From assembly GCA_035548055.1 (NCBI GenBank), contig DASZTL010000110.1, forward strand, positions 1-17,485: DNA of 17,485 bases. The letters run 5' to 3'. Numbering within the stretch: the first letter of the stretch is position 1; every line of letters begins with the position of its first letter. The DNA comes from DASZTV01 sp035548055 (lineage in GTDB: Bacteria > Actinomycetota > Actinomycetes > JAFAQI01). The position numbers and the translations under genes were made by a program. This document shows positions 6,416 to 14,447 of this stretch, piece after piece. Below the pieces are notes generated by a model. It had not been told where the DNA came from. It ran no database searches and saw nothing but the letters and a program-made list of their open reading frames with translations.

Positions 6416-7593
6416 GGGCAGCGAGAGAAGAGATCGTGGCCGAAGGGTCTCAGGCCGCTGGCCGCTGCATAGCCGAGGTGGCCCTTGCCATCGGTCCCAC
6501 CGGTCGTGATCCCGAAGATGTCCTCGAGGCTACGCAGCAACGAGTAGTGGTTGTACGGCATGGTGTCGCGCTTGCCCTTGGCCACACAGTGGCCGATGAC
6601 GAGGGTCCCGATCCGTCCACCACCAGGACCGGTGATTCCGGGGAGTGGGTTGGTAGGCCCGGCCTGCTCACCACAGCAGCTGGACGAGTCCGAGGTCTCC
6701 GACTCGTCGGAGGTGATGATCAGCACGCCGCCCTTCTTCCACGCCGGTGAGCGTTCGATCCGCGGCACCCACACCGAGAGGAAGTTGTCGACCGACGCCA
6801 GGCCGCCCTTGCGCTGACCCTTCGCGTCCGGCCCCGCACAGTTCGTGTCGTGACCGTCGTTGCACAGGTTGGGAGTGATGAAGGAGAAGCTCGGCGTCGT
6901 TCCCGCGCGCCGCAGGTCTGCCCGCAGCGCCGTCAGCGGTACCACGTGCTTGCGGCACCGGCCGGAGTCGATCAGCGAGTGGAAGTAGACGAACGGGTTG
7001 TGCCGCGCGGCGTACTGGTCCCGCGCCGTCGCGGTCTGCGTTGCGTCGCGGCCGAGCGCGTCGGTGTGCGGCACGCCGCAGCGCGCTTGTTCCCTGGCCG
7101 GGTTGTTGCCCATGCTGTCCATGTAGCCGCGCCAGCTGATGTGACGGGCGGAGAGCTGGTCAGCCAGCGTCTTGACGTTCGACGGGTAGACGCAGCCGAC
7201 GCCCACCGCCTGGCCTGAGCTCGTCATCGGAGCGGCCGCCGTCGTGCCGTTGAAGTCCAGGTAGAGCGGGCAGTCGGCTGAGGTCAGCGGGTTCGGTGCC
7301 TGGCCGGAGATCATCGCGATGTAGTTGTCCTGCGACAGGTGCCCGGTCGCGTAATAGTTGGTGAGCAGCGTGCCTCGTCGTTGCAGCGTCTTGCCGAGGT
7401 ATGGATGCGGGTTGTGGAGGTACGTCGACTCTGACGACTCGTTCTCCAGCACGATGACGAACACGTGATGGATGCCCAGTTTCGACAGGGCCTTCTTGCC
7501 TGGCGTGTGGTGCGCAGCGGGCGCTCCTGCGACGAGCCCGCCGCCGGCGAGGACGAGAGCAGCGGTCGACAGCAGGATGACGAATCGGCGCAC
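6412..7593 (-). CDS. Secreted phosphoesterase (phospholipase C / acid phosphatase family)
   Basis: A 393-residue protein of the phosphoesterase family that contains bacterial phospholipase C and AcpA-type acid phosphatases. The N terminus is a Sec-type signal peptide: MRRF, a hydrophobic stretch to about residue 22, then AGAPAA. There is no lipobox cysteine, so the protein should be released outside the cell. VFVIVLENES at 44-53 is the N-terminal metal-site motif, with E50 and N51. It is followed by NYYATGHLSQDNYIAMISG, then DNFLSVWVPRIERSPAW and LIITSDESE with the C-terminal metal-binding Asp-Glu, and YNHYSLLRSLEDIFGI near the end. The catalytic elements look complete; the substrate is not predictable. 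It starts with GTG, and CACAAT 7 nt upstream is a weak -10 candidate. It is the only minus-strand gene in the first 13.9 kb and diverges from the MetE-like gene across 54 nt. Confidence 0.85.
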   Translation of the reverse strand: MRRFVILLSTAALVLAGGGLVAGAPAAHHTPGKKALSKLGIHHVFVIVLENESSESTYLHNPHPYLGKTLQRRGTLLTNYYATGHLSQDNYIAMISGQAPNPLTSADCPLYLDFNGTTAAAPMTSSGQAVGVGCVYPSNVKTLADQLSARHISWRGYMDSMGNNPAREQARCGVPHTDALGRDATQTATARDQYAARHNPFVYFHSLIDSGRCRKHVVPLTALRADLRRAGTTPSFSFITPNLCNDGHDTNCAGPDAKGQRKGGLASVDNFLSVWVPRIERSPAWKKGGVLIITSDESETSDSSSCCGEQAGPTNPLPGITGPGGGRIGTLVIGHCVAKGKRDTMPYNHYSLLRSLEDIFGITTGGTDGKGHLGYAAASGLRPFGHDLFSRCP

Positions 7594-7633
7594 GGCCGTG
7601 ATTGTGTCAGCCCCGGATGTCTCCAGGGTTTCC

Positions 7634-7639
7634 TAGTCT
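7634..7639 (+). promoter_or_regulatory. -10 element of the metE-like-ligA unit
   Basis: TAGTCT fits TANNNT and is 8 nt before the ATG at 7648, predicting a leaderless or nearly leaderless transcript for the metE-like-ligA pair. It lies in the 54-nt divergent gap with the phosphoesterase gene. No clear -35 or Shine-Dalgarno is visible. Confidence 0.55.
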
Positions 7640-7647
7640 CGACCCTC

Positions 7648-8655
7648 ATGGGAGCAACGCTGGCGGGAGTCGCGACCGGCATCGGCTCGCTCCCGGGCAC
7701 CGACATCGATGCCGCGATGGCCGCGACCTTCGACGCGCTGCCGGACCTGCCCCACATCCCAGAGCTTCCGGGCCGTGGTCCGGGGGCGGACATCATCGGC
7801 CGGACCGCGGCGCGGCTCGCCGGGCTCGGGATCGACCGGACCCCATCCGGATGGCGCCTGGTCGACCGGCCCGGTCTCGACCAGCGGGCGGCGCAACAGC
7901 TGCTCGAAGCCGATCTCGATGCGCTGCTGCCAGTGGCGGGGCCCGGCTACGACGGATCCCTGAAGCTGCAGCTCGCGGGTCCGTGGACGCTGGCGGCATC
8001 GGTGGACCTACCTCGCGGCGGGGCAGCCCTGGGTGATTCCGGCGCGGTTCGCGACCTGGTCGCCTCCCTGGCGGAGACCGCGAGGGAGCACGTCGCCGAC
8101 GTTCGCCGACGGGTCCCGGGGGCACAGCTCGTGCTGCAGCTGGACGAGCCGAGTCTGCCGGCCGTGCTGGCCGGTCGAGTCCGCACCCAGAGTGGGCTCG
8201 GCACGCTGCGGGTTCCGGAGGAGACCGATGTCGTCGCCGCCCTCGGCCAGGTCGTGGACTCGGTCGACGTACCCGTGGCCGTGCACTGCTGTGCCGCTCA
8301 GCCGCCGCTGCGGCTGTTCCGCTCTGCGGGCGCGGCCGTTGTCGGCATCGACCTGACCCTCGGGGACGTCGATCGTGACGGCCTCGGTGAGGTCATCGAC
8401 GGCGGCGGAGTCGTCTGGCTCGGGGTCGTGCCGTCACTCGGTCCTGGTATCCCGCCCATCGCTCGCGACGTTGCCGCGCCGGTCCGCAGGCTCTGGCACG
8501 AGCTCGGGTTCGACGCTGAGCAGCTACCCGCCGCGGTGGGGGTCACGCCCGCATGTGGGCTCGCGGGAGCGTCACCGGGCTGGGTCGCGACTGCATACCG
8601 CCTGTTGGGACAGGTCGCGCGGGCACTGTCCGAGGCGCCGGAAGGGGTCAGCTGA
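7648..8655 (+). CDS. MetE C-terminal-domain-like protein (cobalamin-independent methionine synthase family)
   Basis: A 335-residue protein resembling the catalytic barrel of cobalamin-independent methionine synthase without the N-terminal half of MetE. The start GATGIGSLPGTD is typical of this group. The zinc ligands of MetE appear kept as H213 and C215 (VHCC) and C303 (TPACGLAG). The glutamate ligand expected after the first pair is not obvious; the stretch reads GIDLTLGD. It probably handles a methyl transfer to a thiol, but the methyl donor is unknown, and a metabolic role should not be assumed. M. tuberculosis has a similar gene beside ligA (Rv3015c, from memory). The reading frame is open upstream to 7465, but that part overlaps the phosphoesterase gene. 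The ATG at 7648 is preferred because it follows a -10 hexamer and precedes the conserved GIGSLPG. Its TGA overlaps the ligA ATG. Confidence 0.8.
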   Translation: MGATLAGVATGIGSLPGTDIDAAMAATFDALPDLPHIPELPGRGPGADIIGRTAARLAGLGIDRTPSGWRLVDRPGLDQRAAQQLLEADLDALLPVAGPGYDGSLKLQLAGPWTLAASVDLPRGGAALGDSGAVRDLVASLAETAREHVADVRRRVPGAQLVLQLDEPSLPAVLAGRVRTQSGLGTLRVPEETDVVAALGQVVDSVDVPVAVHCCAAQPPLRLFRSAGAAVVGIDLTLGDVDRDGLGEVIDGGGVVWLGVVPSLGPGIPPIARDVAAPVRRLWHELGFDAEQLPAAVGVTPACGLAGASPGWVATAYRLLGQVARALSEAPEGVS

Positions 8656-10700
8656 TGGCCGGGAAACGCGGCGAACCTCCGCTGAGCGTGGTGCATCGTC
8701 ACCGGGAGCTGTCGGCCGAGCTCGAGGATCTCGCCTACCGCTACTACGTCCTCAGCCAGCCGACGGTCGCCGACGCCGAGTACGACGCCAAGATGCGCGA
8801 GCTCGAGGCCATCGAGGCCGAGCACACCTCTCTGCGCACGCCGGACTCGCCCACCCAGAAGGTCATGGAGTCGCTGTCCACCGACTTCGCGGAGGTGCGC
8901 CACCTAGAGCGGTTGATGTCGCTCGACAACGTCTTCTCCGACGAGGAGTTCGATGCCTGGGTCGCGCGCGCGACACGGGAGACCCCCGTCCAGTCCTGGC
9001 TGTGCGAGCTGAAGATCGACGGGCTTGCGGTGGACCTGGTGTACGAGAACGGCCGACTGGCACGAGCCGCGACTCGTGGCGACGGAGTGACGGGCGAGGA
9101 CGTGACGCACAACGTCCGCACCATCTCCAACGTGCCATCGCGGCTCACCGGAAAGAAGCTGCCCGAGCTGCTGGAAGTGCGCGGCGAGGTCTTCTTCCCG
9201 ACCGCGGCGTTTGCCGAGGTCAACGTCGGTCTGGTCGAGGCCGGGAAGGCGCCGTTTGCGAACCCGCGCAACGCGGCAGCCGGGTCCTTGCGGCAGAAGG
9301 ATCCGCGGGTCACCGCGAGCCGGCCGCTGGCGCTGACCCTGCACGGCATCGGGGCCCGGCAAGGGTTCGATGCGGCCAGTCAGTCCGAGGCATACGCGGG
9401 CTTGCAAGCCCTCGGCCTGCCCGTGAGCGCGCGCTATGAGGTCGTTGAGGGCGTGGCGGGTGTGCGCCGCTACGTCGCGCACTGGGGCGAGCACCGCCAC
9501 GACATCGAGCACGACATCGACGGCGTCGTGGTCAAGGTCGACTCCTTCGCCCTGCAAGGCAGGCTGGGGGCCACGTCGAAGGCGCCGCGCTGGGCAGTCG
9601 CCTGGAAGTACCCGCCGGAAGAGGCGACGACCAAGCTCAACGGGATCTTCGTCAACGTCGGCAGGACCGGCCGGGTCACCCCCTTCGCGGCATTGGAGCC
9701 GGTGCATGTCGGCGGGGTCACCGTCAGCACCGCGACGCTGCACAACGAGGACGAGGTCAAGCGCAAGGGCGTACTGGTCGGCGACACCGTGGTGGTCCGG
9801 CGGGCGGGCGATGTCATCCCCGAGGTCGTCGGACCGGTGGTTGATCTGCGCACCGGCGACGAGAAGGCCTTCGTCATGCCCACGGTGTGCCCGGAGTGCA
9901 ACACCCCACTTGGTCGGGGTGAGGGCGAAGTCGACTGGCGCTGCCCCAATACGGTCAGCTGCCCTGCCCAACGGCGCGAGGCGGTGTTCCACATCGCCGG
10001 CCGGGGCGCGCTCGACATCGACGGCCTCGGCTACGAGACCGCGGTCGCGCTGCTCGACGCGGAGCGGATCAGCGACATCGGCGACGTGTTCCACCTGACT
10101 CCCGAGTCGTTCGAGGGCCTGCGCGGATTCGGTGACAAGAAGATCGCGCAGGTCCTGGCCGGCCTCGATGCGGCGCGGCACCGTCCGCTCTGGCGACTCC
10201 TGGTCGGCTTGTCGATTCGGCATGTCGGACCTACTGCAGCGCAGGCGCTGGCGCGCGAGTTCCGCTCGCTGGACGCCATCGCGGCAGCCTCACCCGAGGA
10301 GCTCGCGGCGGTCGACGGCGTCGGCCCGACGATCGCGGCTGCGGCGGCGACCTGGTTCGCCGATGAGCGGCACCGCGACATCATCGAGCGGCTGCGGACC
10401 GGTGGTGTGTCGATGGTTGACGACAACGCACCCGAACGGGGGTCCGGCCTCCTGGAAGGCCTGACGATCGTCGTGACCGGGACGTTGGCGGGCTACACCC
10501 GAGATGGGGCGGCCGATGCGATCCAGTCCCGAGGTGGCAAGGTCACCGGCTCGGTGAGCAAGAAGACGTCGTACGTCGTTGCCGGCGACGCGCCCGGCGC
10601 CGCCAAGTACGACAAGGCCGTCGATCTTGACGTGCCCATCCTCGACGAGGAAGGCTTCGACATGCTGCTTGCCGGCGGGCCGGACGCCCTGGGCTCCTAG
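8655..10700 (+). CDS. ligA: NAD-dependent DNA ligase LigA
   Basis: Essential replicative ligase that seals nicks using NAD+. From the ATG at 8655 it has 681 residues, normal for LigA. Domain Ia holds YRYYVLSQPTVADAEYD, the NAD-binding entry. The adenylated lysine is K120 in KIDG (120-123). The OB domain lies near residues 320-400. The four-cysteine zinc finger is C412, C415, C430 and C436. Helix-hairpin-helix repeats follow at about 440-590, and a BRCT domain occupies about 595-681 (LEGLTIVVTGTL...). All parts are intact. The open frame continues upstream to 8553, but the ATG overlapping the previous gene's TGA (TGATG) gives the family's usual N terminus and suggests coupling. Its own TAG forms the first half of the gatC -10 hexamer. 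Confidence 0.97.
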   Translation: MAGKRGEPPLSVVHRHRELSAELEDLAYRYYVLSQPTVADAEYDAKMRELEAIEAEHTSLRTPDSPTQKVMESLSTDFAEVRHLERLMSLDNVFSDEEFDAWVARATRETPVQSWLCELKIDGLAVDLVYENGRLARAATRGDGVTGEDVTHNVRTISNVPSRLTGKKLPELLEVRGEVFFPTAAFAEVNVGLVEAGKAPFANPRNAAAGSLRQKDPRVTASRPLALTLHGIGARQGFDAASQSEAYAGLQALGLPVSARYEVVEGVAGVRRYVAHWGEHRHDIEHDIDGVVVKVDSFALQGRLGATSKAPRWAVAWKYPPEEATTKLNGIFVNVGRTGRVTPFAALEPVHVGGVTVSTATLHNEDEVKRKGVLVGDTVVVRRAGDVIPEVVGPVVDLRTGDEKAFVMPTVCPECNTPLGRGEGEVDWRCPNTVSCPAQRREAVFHIAGRGALDIDGLGYETAVALLDAERISDIGDVFHLTPESFEGLRGFGDKKIAQVLAGLDAARHRPLWRLLVGLSIRHVGPTAAQALAREFRSLDAIAAASPEELAAVDGVGPTIAAAAATWFADERHRDIIERLRTGGVSMVDDNAPERGSGLLEGLTIVVTGTLAGYTRDGAADAIQSRGGKVTGSVSKKTSYVVAGDAPGAAKYDKAVDLDVPILDEEGFDMLLAGGPDALGS

Positions 10701-10703
10701 ACT
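10698..10703 (+). promoter_or_regulatory. -10 element of gatC, built on the ligA stop codon
   Basis: TAGACT fits TANNNT and lies 6 nt before the gatC GTG at 10710. Its first three bases are the ligA stop codon. The 9-nt gap carries no Shine-Dalgarno. A leaderless gatC-gatA transcript is therefore likely, in addition to any read-through from ligA. Confidence 0.6.
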
Positions 10704-10709
10704 CGCTGC

Positions 10710-11006
10710 GTGGCCGCTATCAGCCGCGCTGACGTGGCGCATCTCGCATCGCTGGCCCGCATCTCGATGACCGACGACGAGCTGGACGTCATGGCCGGAC
10801 AGCTCGACGTGATCCTCGGCGCTGTCAGCCGGGTGCAAGAGGTCGCGGCCGCGGACATCCCACCCACTTCGCACCCACTCCCGCTGACGAACGTGCTTCG
10901 CGACGACGCGCCGGCCCCGTCGTTGCGGCCGGCCGACGCGCTCGCCGCCGCGCCGAGTGCCGAGGAGCAGCGCTTCCGGGTGCCGCGAATCCTGGACGAG
11001 GAATGA
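10710..11006 (+). CDS. gatC: Asp/Glu-tRNA amidotransferase subunit C
   Basis: Small 98-residue subunit that wraps and stabilises GatA in the GatCAB complex. The complex converts misacylated Glu-tRNA(Gln) and Asp-tRNA(Asn) to the amidated forms. ISRADVAHLASLARISMTDDE near the N terminus is the conserved GatC helix, and the middle QLDVILGAVSRVQEV and the C-terminal FRVPRILDEE also match the family. The start is GTG, 9 nt after the ligA stop with a -10 hexamer across that stop. ATGA overlap with gatA indicates translational coupling, which fits equal subunit stoichiometry. gatB is separated from gatCA by about 1.9 kb. Confidence 0.95.
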   Translation: MAAISRADVAHLASLARISMTDDELDVMAGQLDVILGAVSRVQEVAAADIPPTSHPLPLTNVLRDDAPAPSLRPADALAAAPSAEEQRFRVPRILDEE

Positions 11007-12502
11007 CCGCCCGGGAGATCTGCCGACTCGACGCGACCGAGACGGCGCGCCGCATTGCCGATCGTGACGTATCAGCGGTCGAGGTGGCGCAGGCGCATCT
11101 CGACCGGATCGCCGCACTCGACGGTGACTACAACGCCTTCTTGCATGTCGACGCCGACGGCGCCCTCGCCCAGGCGAAGCGCGTCGATGCCGGAGAGGTG
11201 AGTGGGCCGCTCGCCGGCGTCCCGCTTGCGCTCAAGGACGTCATCGTCACGAAGGGCGTACCCACGACCGCCGGTTCTCGGATCCTGGAAGGGTGGGTCC
11301 CGCCGTACGACGCCACCATCGTCGAGCGGATGCGTGAGGCCGGCATCGTGGTGCTCGGCAAGACCAACATGGACGAGTTCGCCATGGGCAGCTCGACGGA
11401 GCACTCCGGGTATGGGCCCGCGCACAACCCCTGGGGCCTCGACCGCACTCCTGGCGGATCCGGCGGAGGCTCCTCGGCCGCAGTCGCCGGCTTTCTGGCG
11501 CCCCTGGCGATCGGGACCGACACCGGCGGGTCCATCCGCCAGCCGGCTGCGGTGACCGGCACGGTCGGTATCAAGCCGACGTACGGCGGCGTGTCGCGCT
11601 ACGGGCTCATTGCCTTCAGCTCCTCACTGGACCAGGCCGGACCGTGCGCCCGTACGGTGCTCGATGCCGCTCTCCTGCATGAGGTGATCGGTGGCCATGA
11701 CGCGCGCGACTCCACATCGATCGACGCGGCCGTGCCGCATGTGGTCGAGGCAGCGCGCAGCGGTGATGTGACCGGCATGCGGATCGGGGTTGTGAAGCAG
11801 TTCGCCGGTGACGGCTACCAGCCCGGCGTCAGCGCGCGCTTCGACGAGGCCGTCTCGACCCTCGCCGCCCTTGGCGCCGAGGTGGTCGAGGTGTCCTGCC
11901 CGCACTTCGACTATGCGCTCGCCGCCTACTACCTGATCGCGCCGAGCGAAGCCTCGAGCAACCTCGCCCGTTATGACGCGATGCGATACGGACTGCGCGT
12001 CGGCGACGACGGCGAGGCTTCCGCCGAAGCAGTCATGGCCGCGACGCGCGAGGCCGGATTCGGCGCCGAGGTGAAGCGTCGCATCATCCTTGGCACCTAC
12101 GCGTTGTCGGCCGGCTACTACGACGCGTACTACGGCCAGGCGCAGAAGGTCCGCACTCTCATCAAGCGCGACTTCGAGTCGGCCTTCGAGCAGGTCGACG
12201 TCCTCGTGTCGCCGACTACGCCGACCACGGCATTCAAGCTGGGTGAGCGGGTGGACGATCCGCTCGAGATGTACCTGGCGGATCTGTGCACGATTCCGTC
12301 CAACCTGTACGGCGGTCCCGCGATGTCGGTGCCCTGCGGGCTGTCCGACGACGGGCTGCCAGTCGGTTTCCAGGTCATGGCCCCGGTGCTGGCTGACGAC
12401 CGTCTGTACCGGGTAGGCGCGGCGCTCGAGGGCGCCCTCGACACCGTGGCACTGCTCGACGAGGCATGGGCACGCAGCACGTCACAAACTTCTCGCGCAT
12501 AG
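11003..12502 (+). CDS. gatA: Asp/Glu-tRNA amidotransferase subunit A (glutaminase)
   Basis: Amidase-signature subunit of GatCAB that releases ammonia from glutamine and feeds it to GatB. Length is 499 residues. The Ser-cisSer-Lys triad can be placed by comparison with characterised amidases: K78 in LALKDV, the cis-Ser S153 in GGSGGG, and the nucleophile S177 in DTGGSIRQPA. The amidase signature around 151-180 is complete, followed by GIKPTYGGVSRYGLIAFSSSLDQAGP, which is diagnostic of GatA. The C-terminal PCGLSDDGLPVGFQVMAP is also conserved. Its ATG overlaps the gatC stop by 4 nt. A sugar transporter gene follows after 28 nt and may share the transcript. Confidence 0.97.
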   Translation: MTAREICRLDATETARRIADRDVSAVEVAQAHLDRIAALDGDYNAFLHVDADGALAQAKRVDAGEVSGPLAGVPLALKDVIVTKGVPTTAGSRILEGWVPPYDATIVERMREAGIVVLGKTNMDEFAMGSSTEHSGYGPAHNPWGLDRTPGGSGGGSSAAVAGFLAPLAIGTDTGGSIRQPAAVTGTVGIKPTYGGVSRYGLIAFSSSLDQAGPCARTVLDAALLHEVIGGHDARDSTSIDAAVPHVVEAARSGDVTGMRIGVVKQFAGDGYQPGVSARFDEAVSTLAALGAEVVEVSCPHFDYALAAYYLIAPSEASSNLARYDAMRYGLRVGDDGEASAEAVMAATREAGFGAEVKRRIILGTYALSAGYYDAYYGQAQKVRTLIKRDFESAFEQVDVLVSPTTPTTAFKLGERVDDPLEMYLADLCTIPSNLYGGPAMSVPCGLSDDGLPVGFQVMAPVLADDRLYRVGAALEGALDTVALLDEAWARSTSQTSRA

Positions 12503-12530
12503 CCGCCCGTACCGCGGGCACGTCGATCTC

Positions 12531-13943
12531 GTGTCCAGCGAGTCGGCAACTACCACCTCCGGTCTGGCGTTCGTCAAGTTCGCATTCTCCGGACGCCACC
12601 GGTTCGTCACCGGCATCGCCATGCTGGCTGCCATCGGGGGCTTCCTGTTCGGCTACGACACCGGCATCGTCAGCCAGGCACTGCCTTACATCGCGAAGGA
12701 GTTCCACGCTTCTGCGTTCGAGCAGTCGTGGATCGTCGCCTCGCTCCTGCTCGGAGCGGTCGTCGGCGCGATCGGGTCGGGCTATCTGTCCGATCGCATC
12801 AGTCGCAAGTGGACGAAGTGTCTCTCAGGCTGCGTGTATGTCGTCGCGGCGATTGCCGCTGCCTTCGCGCAGGACGTGATCTGGTTGTGCCTGGCGCGGT
12901 TCGTGTTGGGGTTCGCCGTCGGGACCGCGTCGTTCGTCAGTCCCGAGTACATCTCCGAACAGACACCGCCACGAGTGCGCGGTGGGACCGTCACCTACAA
13001 CCAGATCATGATCACGCTCGGGATCTTCCTGGCCTACCTGGTCGGGTTCGGGCTGCGCGACGTCACGGACAACTGGCGGTGGATGCTCGGCATCGGTGCC
13101 GTGCCGGGCGCTGTGCTCGCCATCAGCATGGTGTTCGTTCCGCACACGCCACGTTGGCTGATGAGCAAGGGGCGGCAGGACGAAGCGCGCGCGGTTCTCG
13201 AACGGACGCGGCAGGACGCCGACATCGACGCCGAGCTCGAGGACATGAAGCGAGTCGTTGAGGCATCGTCGCGCTACTCGGTTCGTGACCTGTTCCGCCC
13301 GCAGCTGCGGTCGCTGATGATGGTCGGGATCTTGCTCGCGGTGTTCCAGCAGTTCGTCGGCATCAACACGGTCATCTACTTCGCGACGACCATCTTGAAG
13401 TACACCGGCGTCTCGACGAACACCTCCGTCGCGCTCGCGGTCTTCGTCGGGCTGACGAACTTCATCACGACGATCGTCGCGGCGCTCCTCATGGACTGGG
13501 TGGGGCGCCGCAAGCTGCTGCTGCCCGGCACCGCGATCCTCACGGTGGCGCTGGTAGCGCTCGGGGCCTACTTCCACTGGCCGGTCATCAACCAGGGCCA
13601 CTCCTGGGTCGGCCTGGTGTGCCTGATCGTCTACATCATCGGATTCGCGATCGGTCTCGGGCCGGTGTTCTGGTTGATGATCAGCGAGATCTACCCGTTG
13701 CACCTGCGGAGCAAGGCGATGGCGATTGCGACGGCCTTCAACTGGGGTGCGAACTTCATCGTCAGCTACTACTTCCTTCAGATGGTCGATGCGATCGGCC
13801 GTGCTGCAACCTTCTGGGTCTATGCCGGCCTCGGCGTGGTCGCATTCGCCTACTTCGCGGTGAAGGTGCCGGAGACCAAGAGCCGAAGTCTCGAAGAGAT
13901 CGAGCAGGAGATCGTCGGCACGCACGAGCCCGTCGCCGCGTAA
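12531..13943 (+). CDS. MFS sugar-porter family transporter
   Basis: A 470-residue inner-membrane transporter of the sugar porter branch of the major facilitator superfamily, with about 12 hydrophobic segments. Family markers appear in order: GGFLFGYDTGIVS in TM1, LSDRISRK in the TM2-3 loop, ARFVLGFAVG and PEYISEQTPPRVRG, a PESPR-like HTPRWL, the sugar-contacting Q273-Q274 in FQQFVGIN, the WVGRRK loop, GPVFWLMISEIYP...R, and PETK at 447-450. It is probably a proton-coupled importer of a hexose, pentose or polyol; the exact substrate cannot be read. The GTG start leaves about 25 soluble residues before TM1. No Shine-Dalgarno is visible, and a TM1-internal ATG at 12624 is too late. It follows gatA by 28 nt and converges on def with 4 nt between stops. 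Confidence 0.92.
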   Translation: MSSESATTTSGLAFVKFAFSGRHRFVTGIAMLAAIGGFLFGYDTGIVSQALPYIAKEFHASAFEQSWIVASLLLGAVVGAIGSGYLSDRISRKWTKCLSGCVYVVAAIAAAFAQDVIWLCLARFVLGFAVGTASFVSPEYISEQTPPRVRGGTVTYNQIMITLGIFLAYLVGFGLRDVTDNWRWMLGIGAVPGAVLAISMVFVPHTPRWLMSKGRQDEARAVLERTRQDADIDAELEDMKRVVEASSRYSVRDLFRPQLRSLMMVGILLAVFQQFVGINTVIYFATTILKYTGVSTNTSVALAVFVGLTNFITTIVAALLMDWVGRRKLLLPGTAILTVALVALGAYFHWPVINQGHSWVGLVCLIVYIIGFAIGLGPVFWLMISEIYPLHLRSKAMAIATAFNWGANFIVSYYFLQMVDAIGRAATFWVYAGLGVVAFAYFAVKVPETKSRSLEEIEQEIVGTHEPVAA

Positions 13944-13947
13944 CTGC

Positions 13948-14430
13948 TCACAGGCGCTGCGCCGCGCGCAACGCCTCACGTCGCAGGTCGCGGTCGAGCC
14001 GGTCGACGTACAGCTTGCCGTCGAGGTGATCGCACTCGTGCTGGAGGCAACGCGCCATGAGCCCGGTGCCCTCAACCCGGGTCGGCCTGCCGGCTTCGTC
14101 GACGCCCTCGACCGCCGCGAACTCGGCGCGGCGGAGCGGATACCACAGACCGGGTAGCGACAGGCAGCCCTCGTCCCCGTGCTGCTCACCCTCCGTTGCG
14201 ACGAGCCTGGGGTTGACGACAACGCCGACCTCGTCATCGACGAACCAGCTGAATGCCCGCAGCCCGACGCCGATCTGGTTGGCGGCGAGACCGGCTCGGC
14301 CCTCGCGTGCAGTGACAGTGTCGATCAGGTCGCGGCAGAGTGCGGCCACCGAGTCGTCGAAGTCCGTGACCTCATCACAGGGGGTTCGAAGCACGGGATC
14401 ACCCCAGCGCCGGATCTCCCGCTCAACCAC
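13948..14430 (-). CDS. def: Peptide deformylase
   Basis: Metalloenzyme that removes the formyl group from the N-terminal methionine of new proteins. The 160-residue protein has all three class I motifs: GLAANQIG at 47-54, EGCLSLP at 87-93 and QHECDH at 130-135. Metal ligands are C89, H131 and H135, and the catalytic glutamate is E132. One deviation: motif I usually reads G-x-GLAA, and here the first glycine is R45. The GTG start is supported by TAGTTT 6 nt upstream, a leaderless arrangement. The gene diverges from gatB across 17 nt and its 3' end stops 4 nt from the transporter gene. It is not next to fmt, its common partner. Confidence 0.93.
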   Translation of the reverse strand: MVEREIRRWGDPVLRTPCDEVTDFDDSVAALCRDLIDTVTAREGRAGLAANQIGVGLRAFSWFVDDEVGVVVNPRLVATEGEQHGDEGCLSLPGLWYPLRRAEFAAVEGVDEAGRPTRVEGTGLMARCLQHECDHLDGKLYVDRLDRDLRREALRAAQRL

Positions 14431-14435
14431 TACGT

Positions 14436-14441
14436 CAAACT
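14436..14441 (+). promoter_or_regulatory. Candidate -10 element of gatB (plus strand)
   Basis: CAAACT keeps the two most conserved -10 positions (A2, T6) but not T1. It lies 6 nt before the gatB GTG at 14448, the same spacing as the other leaderless genes here. It is weaker than the def hexamer it overlaps. No Shine-Dalgarno is present in the 17-nt gap. Confidence 0.4.
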
Positions 14442-14442
14442 A
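14437..14442 (-). promoter_or_regulatory. -10 element of def (minus strand)
   Basis: On the minus strand TAGTTT fits TANNNT and lies exactly 6 nt before the def GTG at 14430, predicting a leaderless mRNA. It is offset by one base from the candidate gatB -10 on the other strand, so the two cannot both be bound at once. Confidence 0.6.
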
Positions 14443-14447
14443 GATGA

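Noticed and set aside
7465..7647. Upstream extension of the MetE-like reading frame
   Set aside because: It would overlap the phosphoesterase gene by about 130 nt, and the conserved N terminus and -10 hexamer both point to the ATG at 7648.
8375..9439. Open frame of 354 codons on the plus strand across the metE-like-ligA junction
   Set aside because: It overlaps two well-supported genes in another frame and is Arg/Ser/Ala-rich without any family feature.
8904..10223. Open frame of 439 codons on the minus strand inside ligA
   Set aside because: It lies wholly antisense to a complete, motif-bearing ligA, has Arg/Asp/Gly-heavy composition and no recognisable domain. Such frames are expected in G+C-rich DNA.
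12825..14237. Open frame of 470 codons on the minus strand across the transporter and def
   Set aside because: It is antisense to most of the transporter and out of frame with def; its composition is low in hydrophobic residues and no motif is seen.
14444..14446. ATG just before the gatB GTG as an alternative start
   Set aside because: It is in a different frame and leads into an Arg-rich shadow frame. The gatB frame has a TGA at 14445-14447, so GTG 14448 is the first possible start.
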